DNA of 64,000 nt, taken from an uncultured Fluviicola sp. Lineage in GTDB: Bacteria; Bacteroidota; Bacteroidia; Flavobacteriales; Crocinitomicaceae. This document shows, piece by piece, positions 19,050-29,270 of the stretch (positions are counted from its first letter, which is position 1; every line of letters begins with the position of its first letter). The stretch is taken from positions 1-64,000 of the forward strand of contig NZ_CAMLDC010000025.1 of assembly GCF_946478805.1 (NCBI RefSeq), in the 5' to 3' direction. Both the position numbers and the translations under genes were made by a program. The notes below the pieces were generated by a model. The model did not search any database. It was not told the DNA's origin and saw only the letters and a program-made list of their open reading frames with translations.

Positions 19050-19741
19050 AGATTGGTGGTAATTCTATAAGATTTATACTTATTTCCAGGTAAAAACTTA
19101 CCCGCTTTTTGAATGTAATAATCAGATTGATTGACGTTAATCTCTTTACTGTTAACAAGAAATTTTGAGTAATTCAACTGAATATACTTTTGTTTCTGAG
19201 CACTTGATTCCGCAAATTCATAACTGATTTTCAAAATGGATTTGTTTTTAGAATCAAGGGTAATGGCCACTTCCTTTAAATCTTCCAAATCTTTGATTGA
19301 ATAGGTTCTTATGCCATTTTCTTCTGAAATCATTTCCGGTTTGAACGACTTTTTACTCTGCTTTTGACGCAGCCATGAAGCAAATTGTTCAACTCCATTA
19401 TCACTCTTAATATCGAATTTTGAGGCATACTTGTTTTTATCTACCAGCATTAGACTCTTATCTTCATTGTTAACCAAAACGCCATACTTCTCATCAGAGA
19501 AAATACTCACATCATCAAATATTGAAACACTTCTTTTTCCTTCTTTGAACAATTCCGTATTAACCGTATTCAGTAAATCTCCTCCCTTCCTGGAATAGAC
19601 CTTACAGGTAACCTGAATGTGCACAGATTTTACCGTATCCAAAACTCCTACAACTTCTTTCATATCACTCATTAATGATTGAGCTTTCAACGGAAGAGAA
19701 AAGCAGCTAAAAACTATAAAAAAACTTAGTAGACTTTTCAT
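19046..19741 (-). CDS. LolA-like periplasmic carrier in the YD/RHS operon
   Basis: 231 residues with a signal peptide (KSLLSFFIVFSCFSLPLKAQS). The pattern of strands and the DGVR-like order (KSVHIQVTCKVYSRKGG, then LVNNEDKSLMLVDKNKY, then KISYEFAESS) look like the LolA/LolB half-barrel used to carry lipoproteins or other hydrophobic cargo through the periplasm. This is a fold-level judgement, not a family assignment; length matches LolA (about 200-230). The gene is sandwiched between the two giant genes: 4 bases after the 2298-residue protein and overlapping the RHS gene start by 4 bases (ATGA). Position suggests it helps export or assembly of one of them. It is unlikely to be the housekeeping LolA. 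Confidence 0.6.
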   Translation of the reverse strand: MKSLLSFFIVFSCFSLPLKAQSLMSDMKEVVGVLDTVKSVHIQVTCKVYSRKGGDLLNTVNTELFKEGKRSVSIFDDVSIFSDEKYGVLVNNEDKSLMLVDKNKYASKFDIKSDNGVEQFASWLRQKQSKKSFKPEMISEENGIRTYSIKDLEDLKEVAITLDSKNKSILKISYEFAESSAQKQKYIQLNYSKFLVNSKEINVNQSDYYIQKAGKFLPGNKYKSYRITTNL

Positions 19742-19745
19742 GTTA

Positions 19746-22700
19746 TTAGAATTTCTTCATTCTACTTCGACTTTCCGAAACGGTGAAAATTCCCTTTTCT
19801 GTTTCTTCTTTTGTTAAAGTCAACCCACCCTGATCATTGTAATGATAAAAAGTGGCATAATTATCGACATTCAACGTAGCCTTTAACCAGAAAGTGACCG
19901 GATCATAAACATAGGTTTTCATTCCACCGGTTTTTGGAGATAAGCGTACATCATCGACATACAATGGTGTACCTCCGGTATTGAACCGGATGGCAAATAT
20001 GTTGTTATTAAATGTTCCGTCATTCGTAAATTCAATATCCACTTTTTGCCATCCTTCAATGATTTTACCATAGGTATAGGACACTGTAGCCGAAGAGGGT
20101 AATGGCATTAAAGCCCAGCTAGAGTTCACTTGATCAATCATGATAGGCTGCACCAAATTAGATGTTTCGAACGTTTTCACATCCTGGTTAGCACGAGATA
20201 CCCATAAGGAAAGAACATATGTCTTGTTCTTAGCAAAACAGAATTTTTGCTGCTCAAACATTAAAGATCCATTGACTCTCATCATTTTCTTACCGGAATG
20301 TGCTTTCATTCCCTCTATTCCATTTGTTATAAAAGTAGTTGCAGCAATAGCCGGTCTGTCATTAGTCCAATTCAATACGGATTGTTTTTTCAACATCGTC
20401 AATTTACCGTAGTAATAAGAATTCTCCGGCAAATATTTTTTAACATCCTGTGGAGCACATACATAAGGTTTAAAAGTACATTTCACTTCATTTCCTGTAA
20501 CTGTAGTTAAAACTACTCTACCATTGAGGAAGAAGGATTCATTTCCTTTTTTATCTCCTGAATTAGATGCCTTACTTACAAGGGAAATTCCAAAGGTGTT
20601 CTCCAGGTTATTTGATTTATCCTGATAGTTCTGATAAGCTAACGGCCAAGATCCACTGTTAACATTACTGGTAAAGTCAAATAAATCATCAAAAGATGTT
20701 GCTTCAGCAGGTGTATCAAAATTGAAATACAGATCCAGATTACCATTTGTGTAAACTGCTTTGGAAAAATTTAACTGTTCTGTAACAATGACCTTCTTAG
20801 GAGCCGTAGTTACATCATTGTAAAAATTAAGCCCATTCTCCTTCATCGTTTTACCAAATGGAACGCTTGTTTCCATGGTTTCAAAATCCATAACTCCTAA
20901 TTCATGAAGAGACGCATTTCCTCCAACACCAATGGATAATGAATTTCCATAGCCGTATAAAGCAGATGAATAAATTCCCAGACGGTCCATATTTTCTGTT
21001 TCATACCCTTCCGTATTGAATCGTGTAATTTCATTGGTCCACTCCCAATTCTTAAATGTTTTAGGGTTAATAGACCCGCCACCATTAAAGGCTTCCGGAA
21101 GACCCAATTCCCAGTTAAACAAAGGAACGGGCTCAATCTCATCAAATACACCATCACGATCCAATCTTGGATTTACGTCAGTAGTATTGTAATCAAATAA
21201 TGCAGATGATTTACGTCGACCTACATAGTTATAAGATTTGTATGACTTCCAAATACCAGCATTTCCCGTCAAATAAGGATTAACCACATCATCTCCTGTA
21301 AATGTTTCCGCAGAAACAGAGAAAACCTGATTATTTCTTGGATCAGTATATGAAAAATCCATTGTTTGATATGTTCCGGGCACATCATCTCTCCAACCAT
21401 CCTTGTATAAAATTGCTTTAGCAGATAATACATTTTTGGTAAGACCTTTTTGGCGACTGCGATAAGAACCCGGGTTATCAGGATCCTGTTCCCGATAAGT
21501 AGAACCATCTTCCAATGTTAAAGGAATATAAGTAAATCCATTGTCCTTGATTGTTCCTTTCGTCAAATAATCCCCCGTCATGGTAGCATAATGGTTTCTC
21601 CTACCGGAACGAATAACACGCAATGAAACTTCAGCAGGACTTGAAGTTATTGAACCAAACGGCGCGTGCAACATTCCCAATAATTTACTTGTTCCATTAT
21701 AAGTCCAGCCTAAGAAATAGGCTTTTACTCCATTCACCAATAGTTCATCACCGCGAACCAACTCCTTTGTTCGATCAACAGGACTCATAGCACTAAAAGT
21801 ATAATAGCAAGATTCCGGGGATGCCGGTGACACTGTCGTTTTAAAACCATAGTCAATGTTTCTGTAAGCATGCCCCATTAGATCATACTTATAGTATGCC
21901 GGAATATTATAACTGTAAATATCCTCCCCAAATTCATTTTTACTCTTTACGACAAGTGCATTTCCGGAAACTTCATCATAGGCAACAATCTCCGATTCAG
22001 TGCTGCTTTGGACATCTCTAATAATTTTTTTCTTTAAAATCCCACTTCTATGAACCACTTTATTCGTCACATACGTTCTGAAAAGTTGTTTGGTACTGGA
22101 ATAAGATGGCCAAACACTTGGCATTCCAAATGGCAATGGAGGCCAATCCACATTAAATGCCAAACCTGCACTAACGTGGAAGGCTTTGGATTCACGCTGG
22201 TCGGTAAACATATCTACCTCTACTCCCATCAATTTTTTAGTTGTCGTATGATCAAAGAAATCATCATTCTTCATGATCGCTACATCATTCTTGAGCTTCC
22301 ATACTTGCTCGCCCATATAGGAAATAGGCTCGCATTGGTACTCATAACTAGTTTCAGCTATCGGCTTGACATTCTTAACATAATTATTCAACTCATAAGT
22401 CTTTATTCCTTTTGGCTTTCCATGCATATCATTAAGCTGAATCATATAGGCTTGAGTACCATGATAATAATTGAATTTCAACGACCCAATCAAAGGAATT
22501 GGGATCATTAAATTATAACTATCCAAGGTGCTATTCTCTTCCTTTAACTGACTGGCTTCAACCAGAGTTGGAAAGTCTTTAGCAGTATAAAAATAATGTT
22601 CCATTATTCCACCGGTTCGTCCTTTTGGAGGTTTAATTCCATCGGCAGCATTTTGCATTTGTTCTGCAGTATTCAAACTTTTAACAGTTACTTTTCTATA

Positions 22701-25700
22701 CCCGACACTTGCCCCTGGAAATAATGATTCATTAAATGGAGCTTCAACAAACAAGTTGTTTTTGGTAAAATAGTTTTGCTTCTCTGCATAAAAATAAGGA
22801 TACTTTAATGCATTTTCATCTCCACCTGCTTGAGGTTCATAAGCAGCAACTCCACTGGAAATGATTTTACCATTTTCCTCAATAGTATAGTCGTAGCTTT
22901 GTCCATAAATCTTACTTACATCATTAGAACCACCAGCAGCAGCCCAATTATCATTGATATAGATTGACTTCACCCGATGTCCTCCTCCGAATTTGATTTT
23001 ATCCGGACTCGCTAATCGAATACACGAATAATCGAGGTCTATTTCATTACAGAATTTATTTCCTGCGCAGTAACTCTTCATTCCTCCCCAGTTACTGATC
23101 ATTTCAGGAAGAATATTAAAAAAGGCCCCGATTTTCCCCATAAAATTACTTTCCGTAACATCATCTGAAAATCCACCCTGATCGTGTAATAATTCCGAAG
23201 CATTGGTTTGAAGATAAGTCCAACCGGCAATTGCCATTGGATGGTAACTATACTTCTCTGATGGTTTCCGAATTTTAGTAGTCGATTTTAAAGTCACATA
23301 TCCATAAGTATAACATGAAACTCCATCAACTGTTGCAATTACCGAATTTCCCTCCAACGTTCCGGTTTCCGGAACACCACAAGTACGGACGTCATTAATC
23401 ATAGCTCCATTTTCCAACGGAAGATACCCAGAAACGTAATCGTGCACATTGTCGGTCAGCTTCATCTTCGTTTTAAAGTATAAATAGCGTTCCCCATTTT
23501 CCTCGTGAATAGGTTTCACATAATCATTGAAAATAATGTCCCCGGCACCATCTATTCCCTGGCTTGTTGGAATAGGTGTTTCTAATTTAAAATACACTCG
23601 TTTTTTTTCCGGATGAGCATCAAAATCAACATCCTTATTCATATAAATCTCATTATCATTATCGCGATCTCCCAGACAGGCAATTTTGAACATTTGATTC
23701 GCAGTCTTGTGTTGCACATACCCATAGTCGTCCGATTCATACCTGACATTAATTTCTCCTCCACTTGGTAGCTTGATCTTACTTAAGCTCCAGGCAGCAG
23801 CTAATCCATCTTGAGTTGCTTTCGTAATGACTTTGGTATTCTTACTTTCTAGCTCTTCCGTATAATTCGGCTCCCATGCAGCACTACCCCATCCTTGATT
23901 AAACTGGTTGGTATATGGAAAATTCTTCATGTATTCATCCCCATCCCGAGGTTTATAAGTACCCCATGAATCATAAGTACCCATTTCAAAGCCAGGGTTC
24001 GGATGTGCATTTGCACTTCCATTCGGATCTTCAGGAAGCGCATTGTACTCAAATGAATACTTATTATTAGTCATCTCAGCTCGATTTGAACCATTACTTA
24101 AAAAGACAACACTTTTTAGTGTCAACTTGGAGTTATCATAGAGTGTTGTATTCGCTTTACTATTTGAAGCCCCGGAGCATAATTCATATTCGTAACCGAA
24201 CTTGATTTTTTGTACGAATCGCGCTGTCTGGCCAGTTTGAACTTGATTCTGGAGGGATTTTTTGTCATAAATAACGATCTCATCCAGTCGTAACCCAACT
24301 TTTCGACCCGTTAAACTTAAATCCTGTGAACCCATCTCACCTTTGGCTTCAACCATATCCTCGCGCTCACTCATTTTAAAAATGGCAACATGGGTTTTCG
24401 TTTCCATTCTACCAACGTACCATAATTCCTTTTCACCATAAGAATAAGATGCCTTATCATCTTCATCTGTGTAAGAAGCACCTTGACTAAAGAAAGCCTT
24501 AGAATGATCGTAAGGTGCTCTCCACTTAAAATCATCTGCTTTCTTAACGTACGAAAATTTTACCCAGTAACCCAAGTCATCATCTGAAGGTCCGTTATTC
24601 GTAATATCTACGTAATCCGCACCCTGAACCGAGGTCAACAAATAAGAATGTGCAAACGGTGATTTTTTGGTTTTTCTAATAAACTGATGACCTTTGGCGT
24701 ATTGTTTATACTTAACTTCGTTATTCTCTATATCAATATCGGTCAAATAAGTTCCGTTTGGTATATCCTTTTTCGTGGAGAACAGATTTTCAACCTCTAC
24801 CTTATTGTATGCCGGAAGCCCATACACATAATTAGCTCCCGCCTCATTCAACACCTTAAACCCAGCATAATGAGAGCCAATGTCAGTTCCATTTCTTGTA
24901 CTGCGATCAAACGGAGTCGTTGGCTGGCTATTCATATCCAAACCGCTGCTCCAAGTGTAATAAGATATTTTATACTCTCCTAAATTTGCAACATCCGAAT
25001 TCTTCAGATTGCTAATTGTAGTATTTCGCTTTGCCCGCGCTTTACCATCAGCTTTTTTTGAAGTATAGTTTGGAAAATCAGACACTTTTAAATAACGCTT
25101 CCCCCCATATGGGTTATTGCTGCTACCTGTGATTCCTTTAGGAGCAAATTTCAAAAAAGCAAGCTGATCATCAAATTGATAATTTATATCATCTGTTTCT
25201 AGGACTGTATGCTCACCGTGTACTTTGTAATAGAGATTTTCATTCGAATTCAATGAGCTGGTAGTTTCTGCATAAGGCTTATTGAATTCATAATTCAGTT
25301 CATTGTTATCATTCCAGGATCCCTGAGATGTGTAACCCATATTAAAATTGACTTGAATACCTGCCTTTAAACCCGCTCCAGCACCAACTTCAAGACTCAA
25401 GCCTCCACCATAAATTTCATTACGCATTTCCGGATCATGAACCCGACCGACATCATTTCGGTGAGGACGGAAATAACCAACCATTCCTTGTCCAGTAGAC
25501 GTGTAGGTATCATAGGTATAATTGGAAACCGGTAAATGAGTGGATGTAGCAGTTATCTGACCATCGCGTTCACGCGAAAAATCCTTACTATAAGATGAAC
25601 TAAGGACTTCATTTCCCAATTTATCATAACCTAATACCAAATGTTTTCTGCCCTTTTTATCATCGTCATTCATGTCTTCGGTATTGAAGAACAATGAAGC

Positions 25701-26642
25701 ACCGGGAGATGTAAATACAACACCTGTCTCAGCTCCCGTATAGAGACTAAATGAGGCATTCCACTTATTCATCCTGAAAGCCAATGAAGGCGAAAAAGCA
25801 CTGCGCGCAAAGGTCATGGAACTACTGAAATTATCTTTTCCTCCATTATATCTTGCTGCTTTTTCGCAATCAGTTTTTCCATCTACAGTAACTGAATATT
25901 CAACAGATAAATTCCCATCAAATGTAAAACCAAGCTTTCTTTCCTTGTACTCCGAAAAGTATTCTGATTTAAGAGAAAGACTTGCGCTAACTCCAACACC
26001 ATTATCTGAATCCAAAGACAAACCCAAACCGCCCTGGACATCACCTCCTCCAAAAACAATCGAGGAACTCGCTGACATTCCCAAACCTCGGTAGTTATTA
26101 TAATAAATTGAGGCCGAAAGACCCACTTGACTTATATCTGCACCGACTATTTCCAATTTTGCATTAAATGATGCCCCGACAGTCATATTTCCTTTCATAT
26201 CCGATTTCACCTCCAGGTAATCACCGGTAGCAAGGGCATTATTATCCTCGTCCACGGTACTTTGAAACTCATCCGGCAAACCACGCATATTACGCACTAA
26301 ACTTCCCGGATTGATATTCCATCCCAATCCAACCCATGAAGCTTCATCATCAGCTGAAACTCCGGCGTGGTAAGCCAAGTTAATCGGATAACCACCGTTC
26401 GGACCAGGCAGATTGAATAACGGAATATTGTAGTTGAAATCACCACTGAATACATCCACCATATCTGTTGTTCCAATCGGTTCAAATGACTGAACTTCCG
26501 GTTGAGAAGGTCCTTCGGTAAGTGCTAATGAAACGGTTGGCTGAGCAATCTCAAATAAGATATTCAACACCAATAGCATACAAAGACCTTTAAATCCTCT
26601 GGAGGATCTGATTCTGGTTAGTAATCCTTTATTTTTTAACAT
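19746..26642 (-). CDS. Giant YD/RHS-partner protein
   Basis: About 2298 residues from the ATG at 26642; a start at 26675 would add 11 residues but overlap the upstream gene by 47 bases. The N-terminus has a long basic region and a hydrophobic core ending near TVSLA, so it is exported. Residues about 50-110 contain MVDVFSGDFNYNIPLFNLPG, YPINLAYHAGVS and ASWVGLGWNINPG, the hallmark opening of giant Bacteroidota YD-related proteins, which resembles the SpvB/TcB-like start of Tc-toxin shells. The middle is strand-rich without named domains. Residues about 2085-2240 hold a carbohydrate-binding-like jelly roll, ending LYVDDVRLSPKTGG. The C-terminus TYVYDPVTFWLKATL.. YFYHYND-like is a single YD motif. 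It precedes the RHS protein in a fixed pair seen in the phylum. The two may form one shell. Confidence 0.85.
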   Translation of the reverse strand: MLKNKGLLTRIRSSRGFKGLCMLLVLNILFEIAQPTVSLALTEGPSQPEVQSFEPIGTTDMVDVFSGDFNYNIPLFNLPGPNGGYPINLAYHAGVSADDEASWVGLGWNINPGSLVRNMRGLPDEFQSTVDEDNNALATGDYLEVKSDMKGNMTVGASFNAKLEIVGADISQVGLSASIYYNNYRGLGMSASSSIVFGGGDVQGGLGLSLDSDNGVGVSASLSLKSEYFSEYKERKLGFTFDGNLSVEYSVTVDGKTDCEKAARYNGGKDNFSSSMTFARSAFSPSLAFRMNKWNASFSLYTGAETGVVFTSPGASLFFNTEDMNDDDKKGRKHLVLGYDKLGNEVLSSSYSKDFSRERDGQITATSTHLPVSNYTYDTYTSTGQGMVGYFRPHRNDVGRVHDPEMRNEIYGGGLSLEVGAGAGLKAGIQVNFNMGYTSQGSWNDNNELNYEFNKPYAETTSSLNSNENLYYKVHGEHTVLETDDINYQFDDQLAFLKFAPKGITGSSNNPYGGKRYLKVSDFPNYTSKKADGKARAKRNTTISNLKNSDVANLGEYKISYYTWSSGLDMNSQPTTPFDRSTRNGTDIGSHYAGFKVLNEAGANYVYGLPAYNKVEVENLFSTKKDIPNGTYLTDIDIENNEVKYKQYAKGHQFIRKTKKSPFAHSYLLTSVQGADYVDITNNGPSDDDLGYWVKFSYVKKADDFKWRAPYDHSKAFFSQGASYTDEDDKASYSYGEKELWYVGRMETKTHVAIFKMSEREDMVEAKGEMGSQDLSLTGRKVGLRLDEIVIYDKKSLQNQVQTGQTARFVQKIKFGYEYELCSGASNSKANTTLYDNSKLTLKSVVFLSNGSNRAEMTNNKYSFEYNALPEDPNGSANAHPNPGFEMGTYDSWGTYKPRDGDEYMKNFPYTNQFNQGWGSAAWEPNYTEELESKNTKVITKATQDGLAAAWSLSKIKLPSGGEINVRYESDDYGYVQHKTANQMFKIACLGDRDNDNEIYMNKDVDFDAHPEKKRVYFKLETPIPTSQGIDGAGDIIFNDYVKPIHEENGERYLYFKTKMKLTDNVHDYVSGYLPLENGAMINDVRTCGVPETGTLEGNSVIATVDGVSCYTYGYVTLKSTTKIRKPSEKYSYHPMAIAGWTYLQTNASELLHDQGGFSDDVTESNFMGKIGAFFNILPEMISNWGGMKSYCAGNKFCNEIDLDYSCIRLASPDKIKFGGGHRVKSIYINDNWAAAGGSNDVSKIYGQSYDYTIEENGKIISSGVAAYEPQAGGDENALKYPYFYAEKQNYFTKNNLFVEAPFNESLFPGASVGYRKVTVKSLNTAEQMQNAADGIKPPKGRTGGIMEHYFYTAKDFPTLVEASQLKEENSTLDSYNLMIPIPLIGSLKFNYYHGTQAYMIQLNDMHGKPKGIKTYELNNYVKNVKPIAETSYEYQCEPISYMGEQVWKLKNDVAIMKNDDFFDHTTTKKLMGVEVDMFTDQRESKAFHVSAGLAFNVDWPPLPFGMPSVWPSYSSTKQLFRTYVTNKVVHRSGILKKKIIRDVQSSTESEIVAYDEVSGNALVVKSKNEFGEDIYSYNIPAYYKYDLMGHAYRNIDYGFKTTVSPASPESCYYTFSAMSPVDRTKELVRGDELLVNGVKAYFLGWTYNGTSKLLGMLHAPFGSITSSPAEVSLRVIRSGRRNHYATMTGDYLTKGTIKDNGFTYIPLTLEDGSTYREQDPDNPGSYRSRQKGLTKNVLSAKAILYKDGWRDDVPGTYQTMDFSYTDPRNNQVFSVSAETFTGDDVVNPYLTGNAGIWKSYKSYNYVGRRKSSALFDYNTTDVNPRLDRDGVFDEIEPVPLFNWELGLPEAFNGGGSINPKTFKNWEWTNEITRFNTEGYETENMDRLGIYSSALYGYGNSLSIGVGGNASLHELGVMDFETMETSVPFGKTMKENGLNFYNDVTTAPKKVIVTEQLNFSKAVYTNGNLDLYFNFDTPAEATSFDDLFDFTSNVNSGSWPLAYQNYQDKSNNLENTFGISLVSKASNSGDKKGNESFFLNGRVVLTTVTGNEVKCTFKPYVCAPQDVKKYLPENSYYYGKLTMLKKQSVLNWTNDRPAIAATTFITNGIEGMKAHSGKKMMRVNGSLMFEQQKFCFAKNKTYVLSLWVSRANQDVKTFETSNLVQPIMIDQVNSSWALMPLPSSATVSYTYGKIIEGWQKVDIEFTNDGTFNNNIFAIRFNTGGTPLYVDDVRLSPKTGGMKTYVYDPVTFWLKATLNVDNYATFYHYNDQGGLTLTKEETEKGIFTVSESRSRMKKF

Positions 26643-27162
26643 AACAAGGGGTAAATAATTCTTTATCAAATTCAATCTTGATCAGCCCTTCTCCGAATTG
26701 CTGATCTCTGTAAACAAAAAAAGGGTTTTCCTTCAGATCCTTTAATCCGGGAAATTGAAAGAAAATATCTATAGAAGGTTTTAAACCGTAATTGCGTTCA
26801 TAATGATGGAATACACATGCAACAGCCTTTCCACCGTATTCAACCGCGACATCTTTCGCCAAATCAAATGAGAGGTAGCCCTCACGCTCAAGCACTTGCG
26901 AATCCGTAGTCGTATTTGTTTTTAAAACAGGTTTTCCATCCAGTCTGCTAATTCGCAAATGAACTTCAAATTGTGCATCGGGATCGTCCGAAACAGGAGG
27001 GTTCAATTTTGCTTCAAACAATAAATCGCCTACTTCATCACTTTGGATATATCCATTGTCTGTATCATTGATATATGCCTCAAATTCTTCCACAGATTGG
27101 AATTCCTTTTTAGAAGAACAAGAGACTAATAAGAAAAGTGAAATAGGCAGTAAAAATCGCAT
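26629..27162 (-). CDS. Lipoprotein of unknown function in the YD/RHS operon
   Basis: 177 residues with a clear lipoprotein signal peptide: MRFLLPISLFLLVSCSSKKE, Cys at about residue 15. The mature protein has mixed strands, including EVHLRISRLDGKPV and VAVEYGGKAVACVFHHYE, and no recognised domain. Its end overlaps the chosen start of the giant partner gene by 14 bases, showing translational coupling. It begins 2 bases after the OmpH-like gene. Likely an outer membrane-anchored accessory of the giant proteins. Confidence 0.75.
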   Translation of the reverse strand: MRFLLPISLFLLVSCSSKKEFQSVEEFEAYINDTDNGYIQSDEVGDLLFEAKLNPPVSDDPDAQFEVHLRISRLDGKPVLKTNTTTDSQVLEREGYLSFDLAKDVAVEYGGKAVACVFHHYERNYGLKPSIDIFFQFPGLKDLKENPFFVYRDQQFGEGLIKIEFDKELFTPCYVKK

Positions 27163-27164
27163 GT

Positions 27165-27677
27165 TTATTTATCTATAAATTTCTGAAAATCCTTCGTGAC
27201 ATCATTCTTATCAGAACCGTACATGATGGTACCATCACCTGTTGCTGCAAATAAATAAGTGTATCCTCTTTGCTCAGCAAATAAACGGGCTTTCTCATTA
27301 ATCTCTTTACGGATTTGAGCTGTATAATTTTCTTTTAAACGCATATTTTCCTGCTCATATTTATCTTGGATAGTCAAAAAACGGTTTTTAGTATCTTCAA
27401 ACTGCTGTAACTCCAAACCAGACGCACTCTTGGCTTCAATTTTTCCTGATAATAAAGAAAGTTCTAATTGTAAGGAATCCAACTCATTTTTTCGTGTACT
27501 AAACACCTTCTCCAAATCCGCCTCCAATTTTTTCTTCAACGAACAATCATTGTAAACTTTATTGAATTCGAAATATGCCGTGTTATCATTAGACCCGAAA
27601 AAATATAATCCAATCAAAACTAGGTTTGTAACGATTAATATTGTGAAGCCGATGTAAATTCCTTTTTTCAAAATCAT
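27165..27677 (-). CDS. OmpH/Skp-like periplasmic chaperone with N-terminal anchor
   Basis: 170 residues. Residues about 7-28 (IYIGFTILIVTNLVLIGLYFF) form an uncleaved-looking membrane anchor. The rest follows the OmpH/Skp plan: a short first strand YFEFNKVYNDC, two long helices rich in Lys, Glu and Leu (about residues 45-140) that form the coiled-coil arms, and a return to the body with ARLFAEQRGYTYLFAATGDG, the typical Skp closing motif (ia...g...v......ilY). Skp traps unfolded outer membrane proteins. A copy dedicated to this operon suggests that the giant proteins cross the periplasm unfolded. Neighbours: 24 bases after the 430-residue protein and 2 bases before the lipoprotein. Confidence 0.82.
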   Translation of the reverse strand: MILKKGIYIGFTILIVTNLVLIGLYFFGSNDNTAYFEFNKVYNDCSLKKKLEADLEKVFSTRKNELDSLQLELSLLSGKIEAKSASGLELQQFEDTKNRFLTIQDKYEQENMRLKENYTAQIRKEINEKARLFAEQRGYTYLFAATGDGTIMYGSDKNDVTKDFQKFIDK

Positions 27678-27701
27678 TTTTTGTTTTAGTTATTATATAA
27701 G

Positions 27702-28994
27702 TTACCCTCCGATTCCTCCAGGAGGTGTTTCCCCCTCTGGTAAGCAAGAATTATATTCATTATAGAAACGGAGAAACATCTTTTCTTTTTTATCACTGAT
27801 TACTTCCAAGACAAAAAAACCTTGCCCTAAACAACCTGAAGTCGTCGTTAAATCAAGCGTTAAATAATTATCGCCATAAGTAACCTGTACTGCAGGGAAG
27901 TTTGTCTGTGTTTTAGACAAAGATCCCAAGTTATTGTAAATATTGAATTTCAGGTTATTCTGAGTATCATAATTTTGATTGAATGTGAAACGCAGTTTCC
28001 CATTTTTAACAGTATAATAATAACCATCCACTTCATAGAAAAGCGTAGCGTAAGTATCGGTAGATGAATTGCACTTAAACGAAGTAATAGCATTCACTCC
28101 ATCGCTAATAACTGTAGTAAAAGCCGTTAAATAAATCTGAGTTCCCAGGGTTGCTACATATGGATTGGTAGATCCCGATGCTAATGCAGTAGTTTCCTGA
28201 TCTTTAAAAAAAGTCAAATTTGATCCCGATCTAACCACGCGAATTTTATCCGTATAAGCCACACCTGCAAGTTTAAATATGCCGGCCGTACTTTTATAAT
28301 AAACTCCATCAAGTAAAGCAGATCCACCCTTTCGAAACTCTAAATAACCATTTTGAGTAGAGGGAACAAAAGAAACCAATGCATTAGTATTCACCAGTGA
28401 AACATACACGCTTCTATTGGTTGCATTAGACGAATTAAAAAATGGAGTAATTAAACAGAAAAAATCTCCTATATCCGTATTAGATGCGCGAGCTCCTGCA
28501 TAAGTTGAAGTCGGGGTTGTGACATTTTGTAAGACTGTAGAGTTAAGCGTCTGGATAGCCATCTCTTTTGTTTCTGTCCAAAGAGCCTGATAACCTACGA
28601 AGAAAGTGAGGGTTGCAAAGCTGGGAAGTCCGTAAGATGTCTGGTTACTTGGGTTAATCACGGCTGCCGTTCCACTAATATCATACCTTCCCGGAGGTAA
28701 ATTATTTATGGGAATCGCTATACTTATTACACTTTGCTGTGTTGAACTATTCAAAGTGGTATAATAAACACCGTCTTTATTGAGAACCAGCGTGTAACCG
28801 CCAATCGAGTAAGGAGTTAGATTACAAAAAACTCCTAATTGTACGCTGACATCACCTGTCCCTGTAAAACACGTCGCATTGGCTATTGAATTTAGGGTAA
28901 GGGTTGCAGAAGTAACAGTACCCTTCTGAGCGAAACCAAATAAAGAAAAACAGAAAAAGACTCCTAAAAGAAAAAACAATTTAATTGCATTCAT
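27702..28994 (-). CDS. Secreted protein of the YD/RHS operon, unknown
   Basis: 430 residues with a signal peptide (IKLFFLLGVFFCFSLFGFAQ). The body is Ser/Thr/Asn-rich and strand-rich, with Cys in SIANATCFTGTG and GVFCNLTPY. Near the C-terminus there are LRFTFNQNYDTQNNLKFNIY and VTYGDNYLTLDLTT, then KKEKMFLRFYNEYN. I recall similar closing segments in proteins encoded beside giant YD proteins in other Bacteroidota. It ends in a Gly/Pro-rich tail (GETPPGGIGG). No T9SS sorting domain is visible. The gene overlaps the preceding small gene by 14 bases. Function unknown; a surface partner of the giant pair is the best guess. Confidence 0.7.
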   Translation of the reverse strand: MNAIKLFFLLGVFFCFSLFGFAQKGTVTSATLTLNSIANATCFTGTGDVSVQLGVFCNLTPYSIGGYTLVLNKDGVYYTTLNSSTQQSVISIAIPINNLPPGRYDISGTAAVINPSNQTSYGLPSFATLTFFVGYQALWTETKEMAIQTLNSTVLQNVTTPTSTYAGARASNTDIGDFFCLITPFFNSSNATNRSVYVSLVNTNALVSFVPSTQNGYLEFRKGGSALLDGVYYKSTAGIFKLAGVAYTDKIRVVRSGSNLTFFKDQETTALASGSTNPYVATLGTQIYLTAFTTVISDGVNAITSFKCNSSTDTYATLFYEVDGYYYTVKNGKLRFTFNQNYDTQNNLKFNIYNNLGSLSKTQTNFPAVQVTYGDNYLTLDLTTTSGCLGQGFFVLEVISDKKEKMFLRFYNEYNSCLPEGETPPGGIGG

Positions 28995-29244
28995 AAGGCC
29001 AGATTTTATTTATAATACGTTTATTGTTAATCGGATGAGGCTTCTGGTCAAACTCCATATTCAGAGTATAAACGGTGCATAATTTGTCCGGATTCAACTG
29101 AACTGATTCCAATTGAATCTTCATTGAATGATTTAACTCAAGAATCCCACTTATACCATATGAAATCGAATCAGACCCCCGAGATTGAGAATAAAGCATC
29201 CCAGTTAAAAAGAATACAATACACACGAGTAATGATTTAGGCAT
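28981..29244 (-). CDS. Small secreted protein, first gene of the YD/RHS operon
   Basis: 87 residues with a signal peptide (PKSLLVCIVFFLTGMLYSQS). The mature part is about 65 residues (ISYGISGILELNHSMKIQLE, then CTVYTLNMEFDQKPHPINNK) with no recognised domain. It is accepted as real because it lies about 27 bases downstream of a strong promoter and its end overlaps the next gene by 14 bases. It may be a small periplasmic accessory factor. Confidence 0.6.
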   Translation of the reverse strand: MPKSLLVCIVFFLTGMLYSQSRGSDSISYGISGILELNHSMKIQLESVQLNPDKLCTVYTLNMEFDQKPHPINNKRIINKIWPYECN

Positions 29245-29270
29245 AAAAGTGAATTAAGTTGTTGCTTTTC

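Noticed and set aside
11040..26642. Many antisense open frames of 60-150 codons inside the two giant genes
   Set aside because: They lack start context, domain signatures and neighbours on that strand; long genes of this base composition produce such shadows.
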